From assembly GCF_000187995.2 (NCBI RefSeq), contig NZ_AEUW02000001.1, positions 1,178,001 through 1,242,000 on the forward strand: a stretch of DNA of 64,000 nucleotides, read 5' to 3'. Both the position numbers and the translations under genes were made by a program. Source of the DNA: Streptococcus macacae NCTC 11558 (GTDB lineage: Bacteria > Bacillota > Bacilli > Lactobacillales > Streptococcaceae). A model generated the notes under the pieces. The model did not search any database. It had not been told where the DNA came from and worked only from the letters and a program-made list of their open reading frames with translations. Positions within the stretch are counted from its first letter, which is position 1. Every line of letters starts with the position of its first letter. Positions 17,049-26,338 of the stretch are shown in pieces.

Positions 17049-19697
17049 TTATTCCCCTAACCTCTTCATCTCTTCAATCCGCTCTTTCGTTGCGTCATAC
17101 TTAGCCTGGTAGTCGGTTTGTTTTTGCCGCTCTTTCGCGACGATTTCTGGTTTGGCGTTGGCGATAAATTTTTCGTTGCTGAGCTTCTTAGCAGTCATAG
17201 CCAGCTCTTTCTGCCATTTGCTAAGTTCTTTATTTAGACGAGTCAATTCTTCTTCGACATTGAGCAGATCAGCCAGCGGCAGGAAGATTTCAGCTCCTGT
17301 AATGACGCTTGACATAGCCAGCTCTGGAGCGGCAATAGCTGAGCTAATTTCTAAATGCTCTGGATTGGTAAAGCGTTTGATGTAGTTGACATTAGCTTTG
17401 AAAAAGTCTTCCAAGCTGCTGTCGCTTGTTTTGATAAGGATAGTAATGGGTTTGCTTGGTGCCGCATTCACCTCTGCTCTGCTATTTCTCACGGCACGAA
17501 TCAGATCTTTGAGACTTTCCACGCCAGAATGCGCAGCTTCATTTTCAAAAGCAGGATTAACGGTCGGATAGGCTGCTGTCACGATAGAACCTTCAGAAAT
17601 TTGTCCAAAGATTTCTTCTGTGACAAATGGCATGATAGGATGAAGCAGGCGCAGAATTTTATCCAAAGTGTAGAGAAGGACAGAGCGGGTGATGATTTTT
17701 TCGGCTTCATTGTCACTGTAGAGAACTTCCTTGGTCAATTCTACATACCAGTCAGCAAATTCATCCCAGATGAAATTGTAAAGGATGTGGCCAGCCACAC
17801 CAAACTCAAATTTATCAAAGTTTTCAGTAACCTTAGCGATTGTTTCGTTCAAGTTGTGGAGAATCCAGCGATCGGTCACATTTCCGGCTTTGCCACCGAC
17901 CACTAGCTCAACATTGGCTGCTGCTTGGTCAAGGGTAAGGCCTTCATTGTTCATGAGGATATAGCGGGAAATATTCCAAATCTTGTTGATGAAATTCCAG
18001 GCAGCATCCATCTTTTCATAGCTGAAACGCACGTCTTGACCCGGAGCAGAGCCGTTTGACAGGAACCAGCGCAGAGCGTCAGCACCATATTTATCCACAA
18101 CCTCCATAGGATCAATCCCATTGCCAAGAGACTTAGACATCTTGCGGCCTTGCTCATCACGGATAAGGCCATGGATAAGGACGTTCTTAAAGGGACGGCG
18201 ATCGGTGAACTCCAGCGATTGGAAAATCATGCGGGACACCCAGAAGAAGATGATGTCGTAGCCTGTCACCAAGGTTGAGGTTGGGAAATAACGCTTGAAG
18301 TCTTCTGATTCAATATCAGGCCAGCCCATGGTTGAAAATGGCCAAAGAGCAGAGCTAAACCAAGTGTCAAGGACATCTTCATCCTGTTTCCAGCCCTCAC
18401 CTTCCGGTGCTTTTTCACCGACATAGATATCGCCATCAGCATTGTACCAAGCAGGGATTTGATGGCCCCACCAGAGCTGACGCGAAATCACCCAGTCATG
18501 GACATTTTCCATCCATTGCAGGAAAGTATCGTTGAAACGCGGTGGATAAAAGTTCACTTTGTCGTCTGTGTCTTGGTTGGCTATAGCATTTTTAGCCAGC
18601 TCATCCATCTTGACAAACCATTGGGTTGACAAACGCGGTTCAACCATAACTCCTGTCCGTTCGGAGTGGCCAACAGAATGGATCATTTTTTCAATATTAA
18701 CAAGGGCACCGAGCTCTTCTAATTTGGCAACGGTTGCTTTACGAGCTTGGAAACGATCCATACCATTAAATTCACCAGCCAGTTCATTCATAGTCCCGTC
18801 ATCATTCATGACATTAACTTGCGGCAGATTATGGCGCTGACCAACCAGAAAGTCGTTAGGGTCATGAGCTGGTGTGATTTTCACGACACCTGTTCCAAAC
18901 TCAGGATCCGCATGTTCATCGGCTACGATTGGAATAGGTTTGTTGACGATTGGCAGGATGACATTTTGTCCAATCAGGTCCTTATAACGTTCATCGTTTG
19001 GATTGACAGCGACTGCCGTATCTCCAAACATGGTTTCTGGACGGGTGGTCGCAACCTCAAGGGCGCCTGAGCCATCTTCCAGCATGTAGTTCATATGATA
19101 GAAGGCGCCTTCTACGTCCTTGTGGATAACCTCGATATCTGACAAAGCCGTGCGGGCAGCCGGGTCCCAGTTGATGATAAATTCACCGCGGTAGATCCAG
19201 CCTTTCTTATACAGCTCAACAAAAACCTTGCGCACCGCCTTAGATAAGCCCTCATCCAGGGTAAAACGTTCCCGCGAATAATCAACGGAAATCCCCATCT
19301 TGCCCCATTGCTCCTTAATAGTAGCAGCATACTCGTCTTTCCATTCCCAGACTTTATCCAAGAATTTTTCACGGCCGAGATCATAGCGAGAAATGCCTTC
19401 TTCAGCAAGGCGTGCTTCAACCTTAGCCTGAGTAGCAATCCCCGCGTGGTCCATGCCGGGCAGCCAAAGCGTATCAAAGCCCTGCATGCGTTTTTGGCGG
19501 ATAATAATATCCTGCAAGGTCGTATCCCAGGCATGACCAAGATGCAATTTCCCCGTCACATTTGGCGGCGGAATCACGATAGAATAAGGCTTGGCCTTCT
19601 TATCACCTGACGGCTTGAAAACATCCTCCCCAAGCCATTTCTGATAGCGCCCAGCCTCAACCTCGGCTGGATTGTATTTTGGTGAAAGTTGTGTCAT
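17049..19697 (-). CDS. valS: Valyl-tRNA synthetase
   Basis: Charges tRNA-Val with valine. The 882 residues hold the class I signature HLGHAWD ([15 protein letters not shown], about residue 47-55) and KMSKSLGNG (about 525), an editing domain between them, and the C-terminal coiled-coil arm typical of ValS ([30 protein letters not shown]). A Shine-Dalgarno GGGAGA overlaps the stop of the gene upstream, 12 bases away. Expression should be controlled by the T-box leader at about 20972-21158, although another gene now lies between leader and valS. Confidence 0.97.
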   Translation of the reverse strand: MTQLSPKYNPAEVEAGRYQKWLGEDVFKPSGDKKAKPYSIVIPPPNVTGKLHLGHAWDTTLQDIIIRQKRMQGFDTLWLPGMDHAGIATQAKVEARLAEEGISRYDLGREKFLDKVWEWKDEYAATIKEQWGKMGISVDYSRERFTLDEGLSKAVRKVFVELYKKGWIYRGEFIINWDPAARTALSDIEVIHKDVEGAFYHMNYMLEDGSGALEVATTRPETMFGDTAVAVNPNDERYKDLIGQNVILPIVNKPIPIVADEHADPEFGTGVVKITPAHDPNDFLVGQRHNLPQVNVMNDDGTMNELAGEFNGMDRFQARKATVAKLEELGALVNIEKMIHSVGHSERTGVMVEPRLSTQWFVKMDELAKNAIANQDTDDKVNFYPPRFNDTFLQWMENVHDWVISRQLWWGHQIPAWYNADGDIYVGEKAPEGEGWKQDEDVLDTWFSSALWPFSTMGWPDIESEDFKRYFPTSTLVTGYDIIFFWVSRMIFQSLEFTDRRPFKNVLIHGLIRDEQGRKMSKSLGNGIDPMEVVDKYGADALRWFLSNGSAPGQDVRFSYEKMDAAWNFINKIWNISRYILMNNEGLTLDQAAANVELVVGGKAGNVTDRWILHNLNETIAKVTENFDKFEFGVAGHILYNFIWDEFADWYVELTKEVLYSDNEAEKIITRSVLLYTLDKILRLLHPIMPFVTEEIFGQISEGSIVTAAYPTVNPAFENEAAHSGVESLKDLIRAVRNSRAEVNAAPSKPITILIKTSDSSLEDFFKANVNYIKRFTNPEHLEISSAIAAPELAMSSVITGAEIFLPLADLLNVEEELTRLNKELSKWQKELAMTAKKLSNEKFIANAKPEIVAKERQKQTDYQAKYDATKERIEEMKRLGE

Positions 19698-19709
19698 TTT
19701 GATTCTCCC

Positions 19710-20621
19710 TTAATTTTTATTGTTTTTTCTTTGTAGCACTTGATATGTGGCAATAAATTTTTTCCAATTAGGTAGTTTAATAAGTTCATTGATATTTTTC
19801 TTTACCATAGACTTTTTATGTGATCTAGCAATTAATAAGATAATAATACTAGGTACTCCTAATACTATAATAACCCCTATGAATACATATATTCTTATAA
19901 TACCTTTAGTAAATAAATCATTTAGCTCTTTGTTTTTCGCGATCCAAGATTCAATAAGTGGAGCTATTATTAATGAAATATAAAACAGTAAAGTTAAAAT
20001 ATAGCCCAGAAATTTATTAAATTGCCAACTATATCTCAGAGAAGAGGGAATTTTAACTCCTTTCATTTTACCATTTCTCAAAAATATAATAAATTCCTCA
20101 GAATTTATATAATTCCACAACATTAATATTCCAGAGATCAATGCCCATTGTTTAATAGAAAATGTTCCCATAAATAATACAACTAAAGTTGCTATAGAAA
20201 ATAATATCATCATCAATACAAGGTTAACATTCAGTAAAACTCCGAATATTTCTAACACTAAATAAAGAAGAATAGCTGCCAGTCCCCATAATATTAAGGG
20301 GCGAAATTGCAATATCCAACCTAAACTGTTTAGCCATAAAAGTCCTATTAATGATAGAACAATGATATTAAAACAATAAAATAGCCACTTTACAAAAATT
20401 TTAATAAAAATTTTTAATGAGAATTCTCCCTTAAATCTTTTAGGGTAAAACAAATAGATATTAAATATTGAACTAATACCTAATATTACTATATCGATAT
20501 ATAATAACGGCGATAGCGGAAGGTTGTTTAACCAACAATAGAGACAAAAGAGGAAAGATAACACAAATAACAACGAAAAGAAAATCTTTTTATTATTCTT
20601 ACAAAGTTTAAATATTTTCAT
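19710..20621 (-). CDS. Uncharacterised polytopic membrane protein inserted before valS
   Basis: A protein of 303 residues if it starts at the ATG at 20619-20621; the frame extends 7 codons further to 20642. I prefer the inner start because AGAAAGGA lies 11 bases before it. There are about seven or eight hydrophobic helices and a basic C-terminus (RSHKKSMVKKN ... QRKNNKN). I do not recognise the family. The gene is AT-rich and stands between the valS T-box leader and valS. The sequence around its start (GGAAAAATCAAAATGA) nearly repeats the valS ribosome-binding region (GGGAGAATCAAAATGA), which suggests that it was inserted at the valS start. Confidence 0.65.
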   Translation of the reverse strand: MKIFKLCKNNKKIFFSLLFVLSFLFCLYCWLNNLPLSPLLYIDIVILGISSIFNIYLFYPKRFKGEFSLKIFIKIFVKWLFYCFNIIVLSLIGLLWLNSLGWILQFRPLILWGLAAILLYLVLEIFGVLLNVNLVLMMILFSIATLVVLFMGTFSIKQWALISGILMLWNYINSEEFIIFLRNGKMKGVKIPSSLRYSWQFNKFLGYILTLLFYISLIIAPLIESWIAKNKELNDLFTKGIIRIYVFIGVIIVLGVPSIIILLIARSHKKSMVKKNINELIKLPNWKKFIATYQVLQRKNNKN

Positions 20622-20656
20622 TTTGATTTTTCCTTTCTTCATCTGACTTCTTCACT

Positions 20657-20745
20657 GAACTGTTCGGTTTTTCCGAATAGTTCAACTTGCAACAATTCTT
20701 TACAGATTCCGGGTTTTCAACTTGTGCAAAATTTACACAGATTCC
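20657..20745. repeat. Hairpin and degenerate 30-bp direct repeat
   Basis: 20657-20683 is a hairpin with interrupted arms (GAAC..TTCGG / CCGAA..GTTC). It is followed by two related 30-base units at 20681-20710 and 20716-20745, both beginning TTCAACTTG and ending ACAGATTCC (about 21 of 30 positions shared). They lie between the broken small gene and the membrane protein gene, in the transcript of the valS T-box. Confidence 0.5.
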
Positions 20746-20776
20746 TAGCTCTTTTTAAACCTAACCCTATTTTCTT

Positions 20777-20939
20777 TCAGTTTACGAACAGTCGCGGATC
20801 AATGCCTGAAATGGCTAAAATTTCTTTTTCAGTGTATTTTTCCAAATCTTCCCGACTCAGAATTCTGCTCATCTCTACAAGCTTAAAGAAATACTGGAAA
20901 GTCATAGTAAAGCTTTTGCATTTTAAAAGGTCCTTTCAT
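20777..20939 (-). pseudogene. Small frame-shifted reading frame behind the valS T-box
   Basis: A strong Shine-Dalgarno (AGAAAGGAG) precedes an ATG at 20937-20939, but this frame (MKGPFKMQKLYYDFPVFL) stops after 18 codons. An overlapping frame from an ATG at 20905 runs 42 codons to 20777 (FFKLVEMSRILSREDLEKYT, then EKEILAISGIDPRLFVN). The two look like one protein of about 54 residues split by a frameshift. No family is recognised. It could also be a genuine leader peptide. Confidence 0.4.
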
Positions 20940-20971
20940 GCTGTTTTCTCCTTTCTCCCGCTAGCTCTACT

Positions 20972-21158
20972 AAAAAGTCCCTATCTAGCTATGCTAGACA
21001 GGGACGAATAACTCCGCGGTACCACCCAGTTTCGGGACCAAGCCCGCGACTTTCATTTCTATCTGATTAACTATTCAGCAACTAAGATCGACAGCTGTGC
21101 GGATTTCTCAGCAATACCGCTTTCTGTAACAGCAAGGACTCAACCCACCTCTGAATAA
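20972..21158 (-). promoter_or_regulatory. T-box leader of the valS transcript
   Basis: The minus strand carries GGGTGGTACCGCGG (complement of 21014-21027), the conserved T-box sequence that binds the acceptor end of uncharged tRNA. It is followed by a strong terminator: GTCCCTGTCTAG pairs with CTAGATAGGGAC, then TTTTT (21005 down to 20972). Uncharged tRNA-Val should favour the antiterminator and allow transcription. TTCAG/CTGAA may close stem I, and GUC (complement of 21090-21092), a valine codon, lies at a plausible specifier position; that assignment is tentative. Transcription then runs through a broken small frame and the membrane protein gene before reaching valS. Confidence 0.85.
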
Positions 21159-21162
21159 ATTT

Positions 21163-21191
21163 ATTTTAACAAATTCTCAGTTTAAACGCAA
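21163..21191 (-). promoter_or_regulatory. Promoter of the valS T-box leader
   Basis: On the minus strand, TTGCGT (21186-21191) and TAAAAT (21163-21168) are separated by 17 bases. Transcription would start near 21157, just before the T-box leader. Confidence 0.6.
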
Positions 21192-21196
21192 AATAC

Positions 21197-21544
21197 TTAT
21201 CCTTTAAAAGAAAGCCCTTTTTCTCTCAGCTGTTTGATAGTAGCAGGACCAATTCCCTTAAGAGTTAATAATTCTTTCTCCGTCCAATCAGCAAAGTCTT
21301 TAGCTGATTTAATCCCTTCAGCAAAGAAGGTTTCTAGACGAGCCTGAGCAACACCTTCTAATTCAGCTGCAAAACTTTCAAAATCGTTACTCTTTTCAGC
21401 TTGCTGCTTAGGTTCAACATTTTGGACCGTTCTTGCTTCTGCTCTTTTTGGTGCAGTATGTACTGCTGTTTGCCGGTTAGCCCGGCGTGAATCTGCTAAT
21501 TGTTTTTTTAAACGTTTCTTGCGGTTTACTTTTTTCTTAGCCAC
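21197..21544 (-). CDS. Helix-hairpin-helix domain protein
   Basis: A 115-residue protein. The N-terminal about 60 residues are very basic and of low complexity (AKKKVNRKKRLKKQLADSRRANR). The C-terminus holds a helix-hairpin-helix DNA-binding motif (KDFADWTEKELLTLKGIGPATIKQLREKGL, residues about 82-113), with the hairpin GIGPAT. It probably binds DNA non-specifically. Role unknown. It lies 26 bases downstream of the DUF1912 gene and ends just before the valS leader promoter. Confidence 0.75.
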   Translation of the reverse strand: MAKKKVNRKKRLKKQLADSRRANRQTAVHTAPKRAEARTVQNVEPKQQAEKSNDFESFAAELEGVAQARLETFFAEGIKSAKDFADWTEKELLTLKGIGPATIKQLREKGLSFKG

Positions 21545-21570
21545 TTTATCGATTTATCTCCTTTTGATTA

Positions 21571-21828
21571 TTAATAATGACGTTGACCAAACAGTCCTTC
21601 AGGCATATCATGGAATCCTTTGCCAGCTTTGTAGTTCGCAAATTTTCCTTGTAAAAATTTATAAGCATCTAACCTGCTCTCATAGCGAATATAAGCATCA
21701 GCAGCCGTTTTGTCCTGCTCATTTTCTGCTATCAGCTTTTGGCTTTCCTGCATAGCTGCCTCATTGATTATCACCTGGGTATTCACCCAAGCTTCAAATT
21801 CTTTCAGAAACTCTGCTTCGTAGGACAC
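21571..21828 (-). CDS. DUF1912-family small protein
   Basis: The frame extends to an ATG at 21891, but the family begins at SYEAEFLKEFEAWVN. I therefore choose the GTG at 21826-21828, which has GAGGAAG nearby as ribosome-binding site and gives 85 residues. The sequence is helical and acidic and ends KAGKGFHDMPEGLFGQRHY, the conserved tail of this streptococcal family. Function unknown. Confidence 0.8.
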   Translation of the reverse strand: MSYEAEFLKEFEAWVNTQVIINEAAMQESQKLIAENEQDKTAADAYIRYESRLDAYKFLQGKFANYKAGKGFHDMPEGLFGQRHY

Positions 21829-22012
21829 GTTTCTTCCTCGCCTTCTAAAATTTTCGTTTATCATTATAGCATGAAAACAGTGACTTCTCAACGCTTTTTC
21901 TAATGTTTTTCAAACCTTTAGAAATGTTCTGAGTGTTTCATCTATAATGTATGCTAAAAGAAAGTAAAATTAACTTGCATAGAAGACCAATTAATGATAA
22001 GATAGATAAGTC

Positions 22013-22083
22013 GCCGCTATAGTTAAATGGTATAATAGAGCAATGGTAATGCTCAGTTCCGAGTTCAATTCTCGGTGGTGGCA
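22013..22083 (+). tRNA. tRNA-Thr (anticodon GGT), solitary
   Basis: A 71-base cloverleaf: acceptor GCCGCTA/TGGTGGC (with G-T pairs), anticodon stem GAGCA/TGCTC with loop ATGGTAA giving anticodon GGT at 22045-22047, and T arm CCGAG-TTCAATT-CTCGG. G1-C72, C2-G71 and discriminator A73 agree with threonine identity. The D arm (TTAAATGGTATAA) is short and of the Gly/Gln kind. CCA is not encoded. It stands apart from the rRNA-linked cluster and is followed by a strong hairpin. Confidence 0.75.
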
Positions 22084-22095
22084 TCATATCTCAGT

Positions 22096-22186
22096 AAAAA
22101 GAGTAGGGACTTTTAAATGCTAGTCATTCAATTGGAGGTAAAATCCAACTTTGAGAAAGCCTTTAGTCCCTACTCTTTTTTATTCA
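22096..22186 (+). terminator. Long structured terminator after tRNA-Thr
   Basis: AAAAAGAGTAGGGACT at 22096-22111 pairs perfectly with AGTCCCTACTCTTTTT at 22165-22180 and is followed by more T. The 53-base loop contains its own small stem (TTGGA/TCCAA, 22132-22148). This is more structure than a simple terminator needs. Confidence 0.7.
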
Positions 22187-22283
22187 TTTATTTTTATCAC
22201 GACAGATCATTATCTGATCTATTTGCTGCTCTTTACTTAACCTTCTTCTAGGTAAACTCAAGCAGCATCTCTTTAAAAGAAAA

Positions 22284-22772
22284 CTAGACATTGGACACCG
22301 TATGAGGTTCCTTAAATAAAGACAGAACTTTATCACCAATTCGTTCAACATCATCTAGCAAACCACGCAATTCAAAGTCATCCAGCATTGGAAAACCAAA
22401 CTGCTTGGCATACTGTTTTGCTGTTAAGCAATACTGATTGTTAAAATTTTTATTGCCAGAACCGACAATGCCATAACAATAACGATAATTATCGGAAAAT
22501 GCAAGAAAATCACGCAAAGGTGTTGTCAATATTTCGACATCTCCACTATCAAGTCCATTACCGCCTTCCAGATAAGTTGGCAAAAAGGCAACAAAATAGT
22601 CTGACATAGCAAAATAGTCTGCTTGATCTTTAACCAGATCTTTAACATTAAGAAGCTTAACAGGAAGATCTGTTTTTCCTTCTAAATAAGCTTTCAAGCG
22701 TTTAACAAAGCTTTCCGTATTTCCGCTTAAGCTAATGTATATTAAATTGATTGATTTTACCATATGTATCAT
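22284..22772 (-). CDS. nrdI: NrdI flavodoxin, class Ib ribonucleotide reductase activator
   Basis: A 162-residue flavodoxin-like protein with the FMN phosphate-binding loop [13 protein letters not shown] at the N-terminus, [10 protein letters not shown] around residue 65-75 and [25 protein letters not shown], typical of NrdI. NrdI gives superoxide or a related oxidant to assemble the manganese-tyrosyl radical of NrdF. nrdE and nrdF are not in the window, which is common for streptococci. The gene follows rlmD by 17 bases. The internal Met4 ([18 protein letters not shown]) may be the true start. Confidence 0.88.
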   Translation of the reverse strand: MIHMVKSINLIYISLSGNTESFVKRLKAYLEGKTDLPVKLLNVKDLVKDQADYFAMSDYFVAFLPTYLEGGNGLDSGDVEILTTPLRDFLAFSDNYRYCYGIVGSGNKNFNNQYCLTAKQYAKQFGFPMLDDFELRGLLDDVERIGDKVLSLFKEPHTVSNV

Positions 22773-22789
22773 CCTTAATTTTTTAAAAA

Positions 22790-24148
22790 TTATTTTTTTC
22801 GTCTCACTAATTTTACCACTGCTTCAGTCCTTGCTGTATGAGGAAACATATCCACTGACTGAATATATTTAACCTCATAGACCTTAAGCAAATGAACCAA
22901 ATCTCTAGCCAGAGTTGAGACATTGCAAGAAACATAGACCATTTTTTCTGGCTGATAGGCTGTAATAGTATTTAAAAGCTTTTCATCAAGGCCTGTTCTT
23001 GGAGGATCTACAATCAGCGCCGACGCTCGGTAGCCATCTTTATACCAATTAGGAATAATAACCTCAGCCTTTCCTGTTTCATAATGCGTATTCGTGCAGC
23101 CCATACTTTCAGCATTTCTTTTAGCATCCTCAATAGCCTCAAAGATAATATCCATACCGCGCACAGAGCCCACTTTATCTGCAAAAGCAAGCCCAATAGT
23201 TCCTACCCCGCAGTAGGCATCAATTAAATGATCGTCCTTCGTCACATCAAGTGCTTGAAGGACTTGCTCATAGAGAATCTGAGTCTGCTGCGGATTTAGC
23301 TGATAAAAAGCTCGCGGAGAAAGGGCAAAGGAATAAGTAAGAACAGTTTCTGAAATGCTGTCATCTCCCCAAAGAACTTTTGTCTCTTGACCATAAATAG
23401 CACTGGATTTACTAGGATTAAAGTTGACAGCCACTGTTTTAATGACCTCAAAAGCTGCGGTTAAATCCTGAATAACTGGCGATAAATCAAGTTTTTTACT
23501 GGTGACAAAAATAAGCTGAACTTGATTGCTTGCCTGTGCTTTTCTAACCATAATAGTTCTGATACCAGCTTTTTGACGCTCATTATAAATAGGGAAATCA
23601 TACTTCTCCAGCAACTGACAGGCATGGTTCACAATATCCTGTGTCAGAGGATCCTGAACCAAGCAGTCTTTTATATCTACTAAGCGGTGTGAGCCTTCCT
23701 GAAAAAGGCCGGCCCTGAGCTTGCCAGCAAATTTCCTCGTTTGAAATTGCAATTTCGCCCGATAGTGCTCCGGATTATCCATTCCAATCGTCGGACGAAT
23801 ATCAAAATGCTCATAGCCACGCGGCTGAAATTTTTTCAAAGCCTGTTTAAGCAGATCAACTTTAAAATCCAGCTGCTTATCATAGCGTAAGTGCATAATC
23901 TGACAGCCGCCGCACTCTTTATATATTGGACATTTAGGGTCCATTCTAAATTTTGATTTTTTCTTAATTGTTAGTAGTTTCGCTTGAACAAAATTCCGTT
24001 TTACACTGGTTATCTGGCAAACAATGTCTTCACCTTTCAGAGCCCCAGGTACAAAAACAAGCGTTTTTTTATAAAAACCAATTCCTTCTCCATTAATCCC
24101 CATCTTTTTAATCTTTAAGGGAATCTTTTGTTTCACTCGTAAATTCAT
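22790..24148 (-). CDS. rlmD: 23S rRNA (uracil-C5)-methyltransferase, RlmD/RumA family
   Basis: A 452-residue RNA uridine-5 methyltransferase. An N-terminal TRAM domain (residues 1-65), an iron-sulphur motif [11 protein letters not shown] (about 72-85), and a C-terminal SAM domain with [24 protein letters not shown] and the catalytic [12 protein letters not shown]. The family methylates U747 and/or U1939 of 23S rRNA; Gram-positive genomes usually have two paralogues, so which position is modified cannot be decided. It lies divergently next to recX, a layout common in streptococci. Confidence 0.92.
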   Translation of the reverse strand: MNLRVKQKIPLKIKKMGINGEGIGFYKKTLVFVPGALKGEDIVCQITSVKRNFVQAKLLTIKKKSKFRMDPKCPIYKECGGCQIMHLRYDKQLDFKVDLLKQALKKFQPRGYEHFDIRPTIGMDNPEHYRAKLQFQTRKFAGKLRAGLFQEGSHRLVDIKDCLVQDPLTQDIVNHACQLLEKYDFPIYNERQKAGIRTIMVRKAQASNQVQLIFVTSKKLDLSPVIQDLTAAFEVIKTVAVNFNPSKSSAIYGQETKVLWGDDSISETVLTYSFALSPRAFYQLNPQQTQILYEQVLQALDVTKDDHLIDAYCGVGTIGLAFADKVGSVRGMDIIFEAIEDAKRNAESMGCTNTHYETGKAEVIIPNWYKDGYRASALIVDPPRTGLDEKLLNTITAYQPEKMVYVSCNVSTLARDLVHLLKVYEVKYIQSVDMFPHTARTEAVVKLVRRKK

Positions 24149-24183
24149 ACTACTATTCTATCATTTTCTGCTATAATAAAGGC

Positions 24184-24960
24184 ATGAAAATTACCAAAAT
24201 TGAAAAGAAAAAAAGGCTCTACCTAGTAGAAATTGATCATCATAATAAACTCTACGTTACAGAAGATACAATCGTCCGTTTTATGCTAAGCAGAGATAAA
24301 GAAATCCTTCCTGAAGAATTGGAAGGCATCAAAGCTTTCGCCCAATTTTCTTACGGCAAAAACCTTGCTCTTTATTATCTTTCTTTTAAACAGCGCACTG
24401 AAAAAGAAATTAAAGATTATTTGATAAAACATGACATAAAAACTGCTGTCATCTTTCAGATTCTCACTCAATTAAAAGAAGAAAAATGGCTGGATGACAG
24501 CAAATATATTGAAAATATACTGCAGCAAAACCTTCATTGCGGTGATAAGGGAGCTTACGTCCTTAAACAAAAATTATTACGAAAAGGAATTGAAGCTCAG
24601 TTGATAGAGAGCGCATTGAAGAATTTTGATTTTACCAGTATTTGCTTGAAAGCTGCTCAAAAACTACTAAAGAAATATCAAAAGAAACTGCCGCAAAGAG
24701 CACTTGAAGATAAAATCAAGCAGGCCTTATTAACTAAGGGATTTTCCCATCAAGAAGTCCAAATAGCTCTTGCAGAGCTGGACATTGAAAATGATTCTGA
24801 AAATGAAAAAGAGCTTCTTTACAAAGAATTAGATAAACAATATCGGAAATATCAGAAAAAATATGAAGGTTATGAACTCAAACGGCATTTAACTCAGTCA
24901 TTAGCTAGAAAGGGATTTGACTATCATGATATCAAAAACTCCCTGCGAGAATATTTATAA
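24184..24960 (+). CDS. recX: RecX regulatory protein
   Basis: A 258-residue helical protein with the repeated three-helix units of RecX ([62 protein letters not shown]). RecX binds RecA filaments and limits strand exchange. The length is usual for Firmicutes. It is divergent from rlmD, with 35 bases between the two starts. Confidence 0.93.
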   Translation: MKITKIEKKKRLYLVEIDHHNKLYVTEDTIVRFMLSRDKEILPEELEGIKAFAQFSYGKNLALYYLSFKQRTEKEIKDYLIKHDIKTAVIFQILTQLKEEKWLDDSKYIENILQQNLHCGDKGAYVLKQKLLRKGIEAQLIESALKNFDFTSICLKAAQKLLKKYQKKLPQRALEDKIKQALLTKGFSHQEVQIALAELDIENDSENEKELLYKELDKQYRKYQKKYEGYELKRHLTQSLARKGFDYHDIKNSLREYL

Positions 24961-25044
24961 ACGGATTACAGAAAAAAGTGATTTTTTCTTCAATTTATGT
25001 TAAACTGTAGAAGACAAACTTAATTGTAGGAAGTTGGTAAGGCA

Positions 25045-25578
25045 ATGAAATTACCTAAAGAAGGCGACTTTATTACAATTCAAAGTTACAAGCACGATGG
25101 GAGTCTGCACCGCACATGGCGTGATACTATGGTACTAAAAACAACTGAAAATGCAGTTATTGGTGTAAATGATCACACTCTGGTTACAGAAAGTGATGGC
25201 AGACGCTGGGTAACACGTGAACCTGCCATTGTTTATTTTCATAATAAATTCTGGTTTAACATAATAGCTATGATTCGGGATAACGGCGTTTCATACTATT
25301 GCAACTTAGCAAGTCCTTACATTATGGACCAAGAAGCCTTAAAATATATTGATTATGATCTGGATGTCAAAGTTTTTGCTGATGGTGAAAAAAAACTTTT
25401 AGACGTTGATGAATACGAAGATCACAAGCAGAAAATGGGCTACTCCTTAGATATTGACTATATTTTAAAAGAAAATGTTAAAATCCTGGTTGACTGGATT
25501 AATCATAACAAAGGGCCTTTCTCACAGTCTTATATCAATATTTGGTACAAACGTTATCTTGAACTTAAGAATAGATAA
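25045..25578 (+). CDS. DUF402 / UPF0374 protein (NtdP-like nucleoside tri-diphosphatase)
   Basis: A 177-residue protein with the DUF402 core: [54 protein letters not shown] and [31 protein letters not shown]. Homologues in Staphylococcus (Sa1684) hydrolyse nucleoside di- and triphosphates. Asp and Glu residues of the YIDYDLD stretch bind metal. The gene is preceded by GTAGGAAG as ribosome-binding site and follows recX by 84 bases; DUF960 follows 58 bases later. Confidence 0.88.
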   Translation: MKLPKEGDFITIQSYKHDGSLHRTWRDTMVLKTTENAVIGVNDHTLVTESDGRRWVTREPAIVYFHNKFWFNIIAMIRDNGVSYYCNLASPYIMDQEALKYIDYDLDVKVFADGEKKLLDVDEYEDHKQKMGYSLDIDYILKENVKILVDWINHNKGPFSQSYINIWYKRYLELKNR

Positions 25579-25636
25579 AGTTGTCATAAAAGCACTCCAG
25601 GCAGTGCTTTCTTTTTATAGAAAGGAGATTAGCACA

Positions 25637-25957
25637 ATGGCATTCGCAAATACAAAAGGACGTTATGCAAGTTTTGGAATAGTAAGCAGTCTGCCGCCTG
25701 AAATCATTGATGTTTTTTGGGAAATCCTTGATCAAAATTTAAAAGATGTTTTTCTATTGGATGATTTATTAACTTTTCAACTGATCAATAATAAAGGCCA
25801 GCTAAGTTTCAAGTATTATGATAAATACAGTGATACTGCGATCATTTTAGATTATGCTGCAAAATTCGACCCTTTCTATCCCGATATCGTTCAAATAATT
25901 GATAATAATGGCAGAGAAACAATCATTCTCCCTCACGAGAAAGAAATCGACCTATAA
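25637..25957 (+). CDS. DUF960-family protein
   Basis: A 106-residue protein beginning at the ATG at 25637, which has AAAGGAG 10 bases upstream; a longer open frame overlapping the previous gene lacks such a site and is not used. The sequence (RYASFGIVSSLPPEIIDVFWEILDQNL ... LDYLLTFQL-like strand, YYDKYSDTAIILDYAAKFDPFYPDIVQIID) fits DUF960, known from streptococci, enterococci and mobile elements. Function unknown. A terminator follows at 26007. Confidence 0.8.
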   Translation: MAFANTKGRYASFGIVSSLPPEIIDVFWEILDQNLKDVFLLDDLLTFQLINNKGQLSFKYYDKYSDTAIILDYAAKFDPFYPDIVQIIDNNGRETIILPHEKEIDL

Positions 25958-26006
25958 ACAAATGATAGCGTCATTTACCTCAAAACTTAGCTAGTTATTA
26001 AATACA

Positions 26007-26036
26007 AAACCTAAACCCTAACCTTTAGGTTTTTTT
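26007..26036 (+). terminator. Terminator of the recX-side genes
   Basis: AAACCTAAA at 26007-26015 pairs with TTTAGGTTT at 26024-26032, followed by TTTT. Confidence 0.75.
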
Positions 26037-26044
26037 GCTACAGC

Positions 26045-26069
26045 AAAAAAGGCCTTATTAAAGGCCTTT
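26045..26069 (-). terminator. Terminator of the rRNA-tRNA operon
   Basis: On the minus strand AAAGGCCTT pairs with AAGGCCTTT across a four-base loop (26048-26069), then TTTTTT. It lies directly behind the last tRNA gene of the operon. Confidence 0.75.
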
Positions 26070-26077
26070 AATTAAAT

Positions 26078-26148
26078 AGTCCATACGGGATTCGAACCCG
26101 CGACCCCCACCTTGGCAAGGTGATGTTCTACCACTGAACTACGTTCGC
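26078..26148 (-). tRNA. Broken tRNA-Gly (GCC), 3' end resembling tRNA-Glu
   Basis: The first 45 or so bases are an intact streptococcal tRNA-Gly(GCC): acceptor strand GCGAACG, D arm TAGTTCAGTGGTAGAAC, anticodon loop TTGCCAA. The T arm CGGGTTCGAATCCCG is also intact. The 3' acceptor strand should be CGTTCGC but reads TATGGAC followed by T, so only two or three of seven pairs can form. TATGGACTA is what I remember as the 3' end of tRNA-Glu. The gene looks like a recombinant between tRNA-Gly and tRNA-Glu at their shared T arm and is probably not functional. It is the last gene of the operon. Confidence 0.75.
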
Positions 26149-26153
26149 ATAAA

Positions 26154-26226
26154 TGCCGGCTACATGACTTGAACACGCGACCCTCTGATTACAAATCAGA
26201 TGCTCTACCAACTGAGCTAAGCCGGC
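26154..26226 (-). tRNA. tRNA-Thr (TGT)
   Basis: Complete 73-base cloverleaf with acceptor GCCGGCT/AGCCGGC, standard D arm, anticodon TGT and discriminator A. The T stem GCGTG/CATGT uses G-T pairs. No encoded CCA. Part of the tRNA cluster behind the 5S rRNA. Confidence 0.93.
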
Positions 26227-26250
26227 CTCTCTCTTGCTTTCTCTTAAGCA

Positions 26251-26332
26251 TGCGGGTGAAGGGACTTGAACCCCCACGCCCTTAAGCGCCAGATCCTAAA
26301 TCTGGTGCGTCTGCCAATTCCGCCACACCCGC
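26251..26332 (-). tRNA. tRNA-Leu (TAG)
   Basis: 82-base class II tRNA with the long variable arm, acceptor GCGGGTG/CACCCGC, loop TTTAGGA with anticodon TAG, and discriminator A. Confidence 0.95.
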
Positions 26333-26338
26333 TTCTTA

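Noticed and set aside
24184..25957. recX, DUF402 and DUF960 genes as a mobile or phage module
   Set aside because: recX next to rlmD with DUF402 behind it is a normal streptococcal arrangement, and base composition matches the neighbours.
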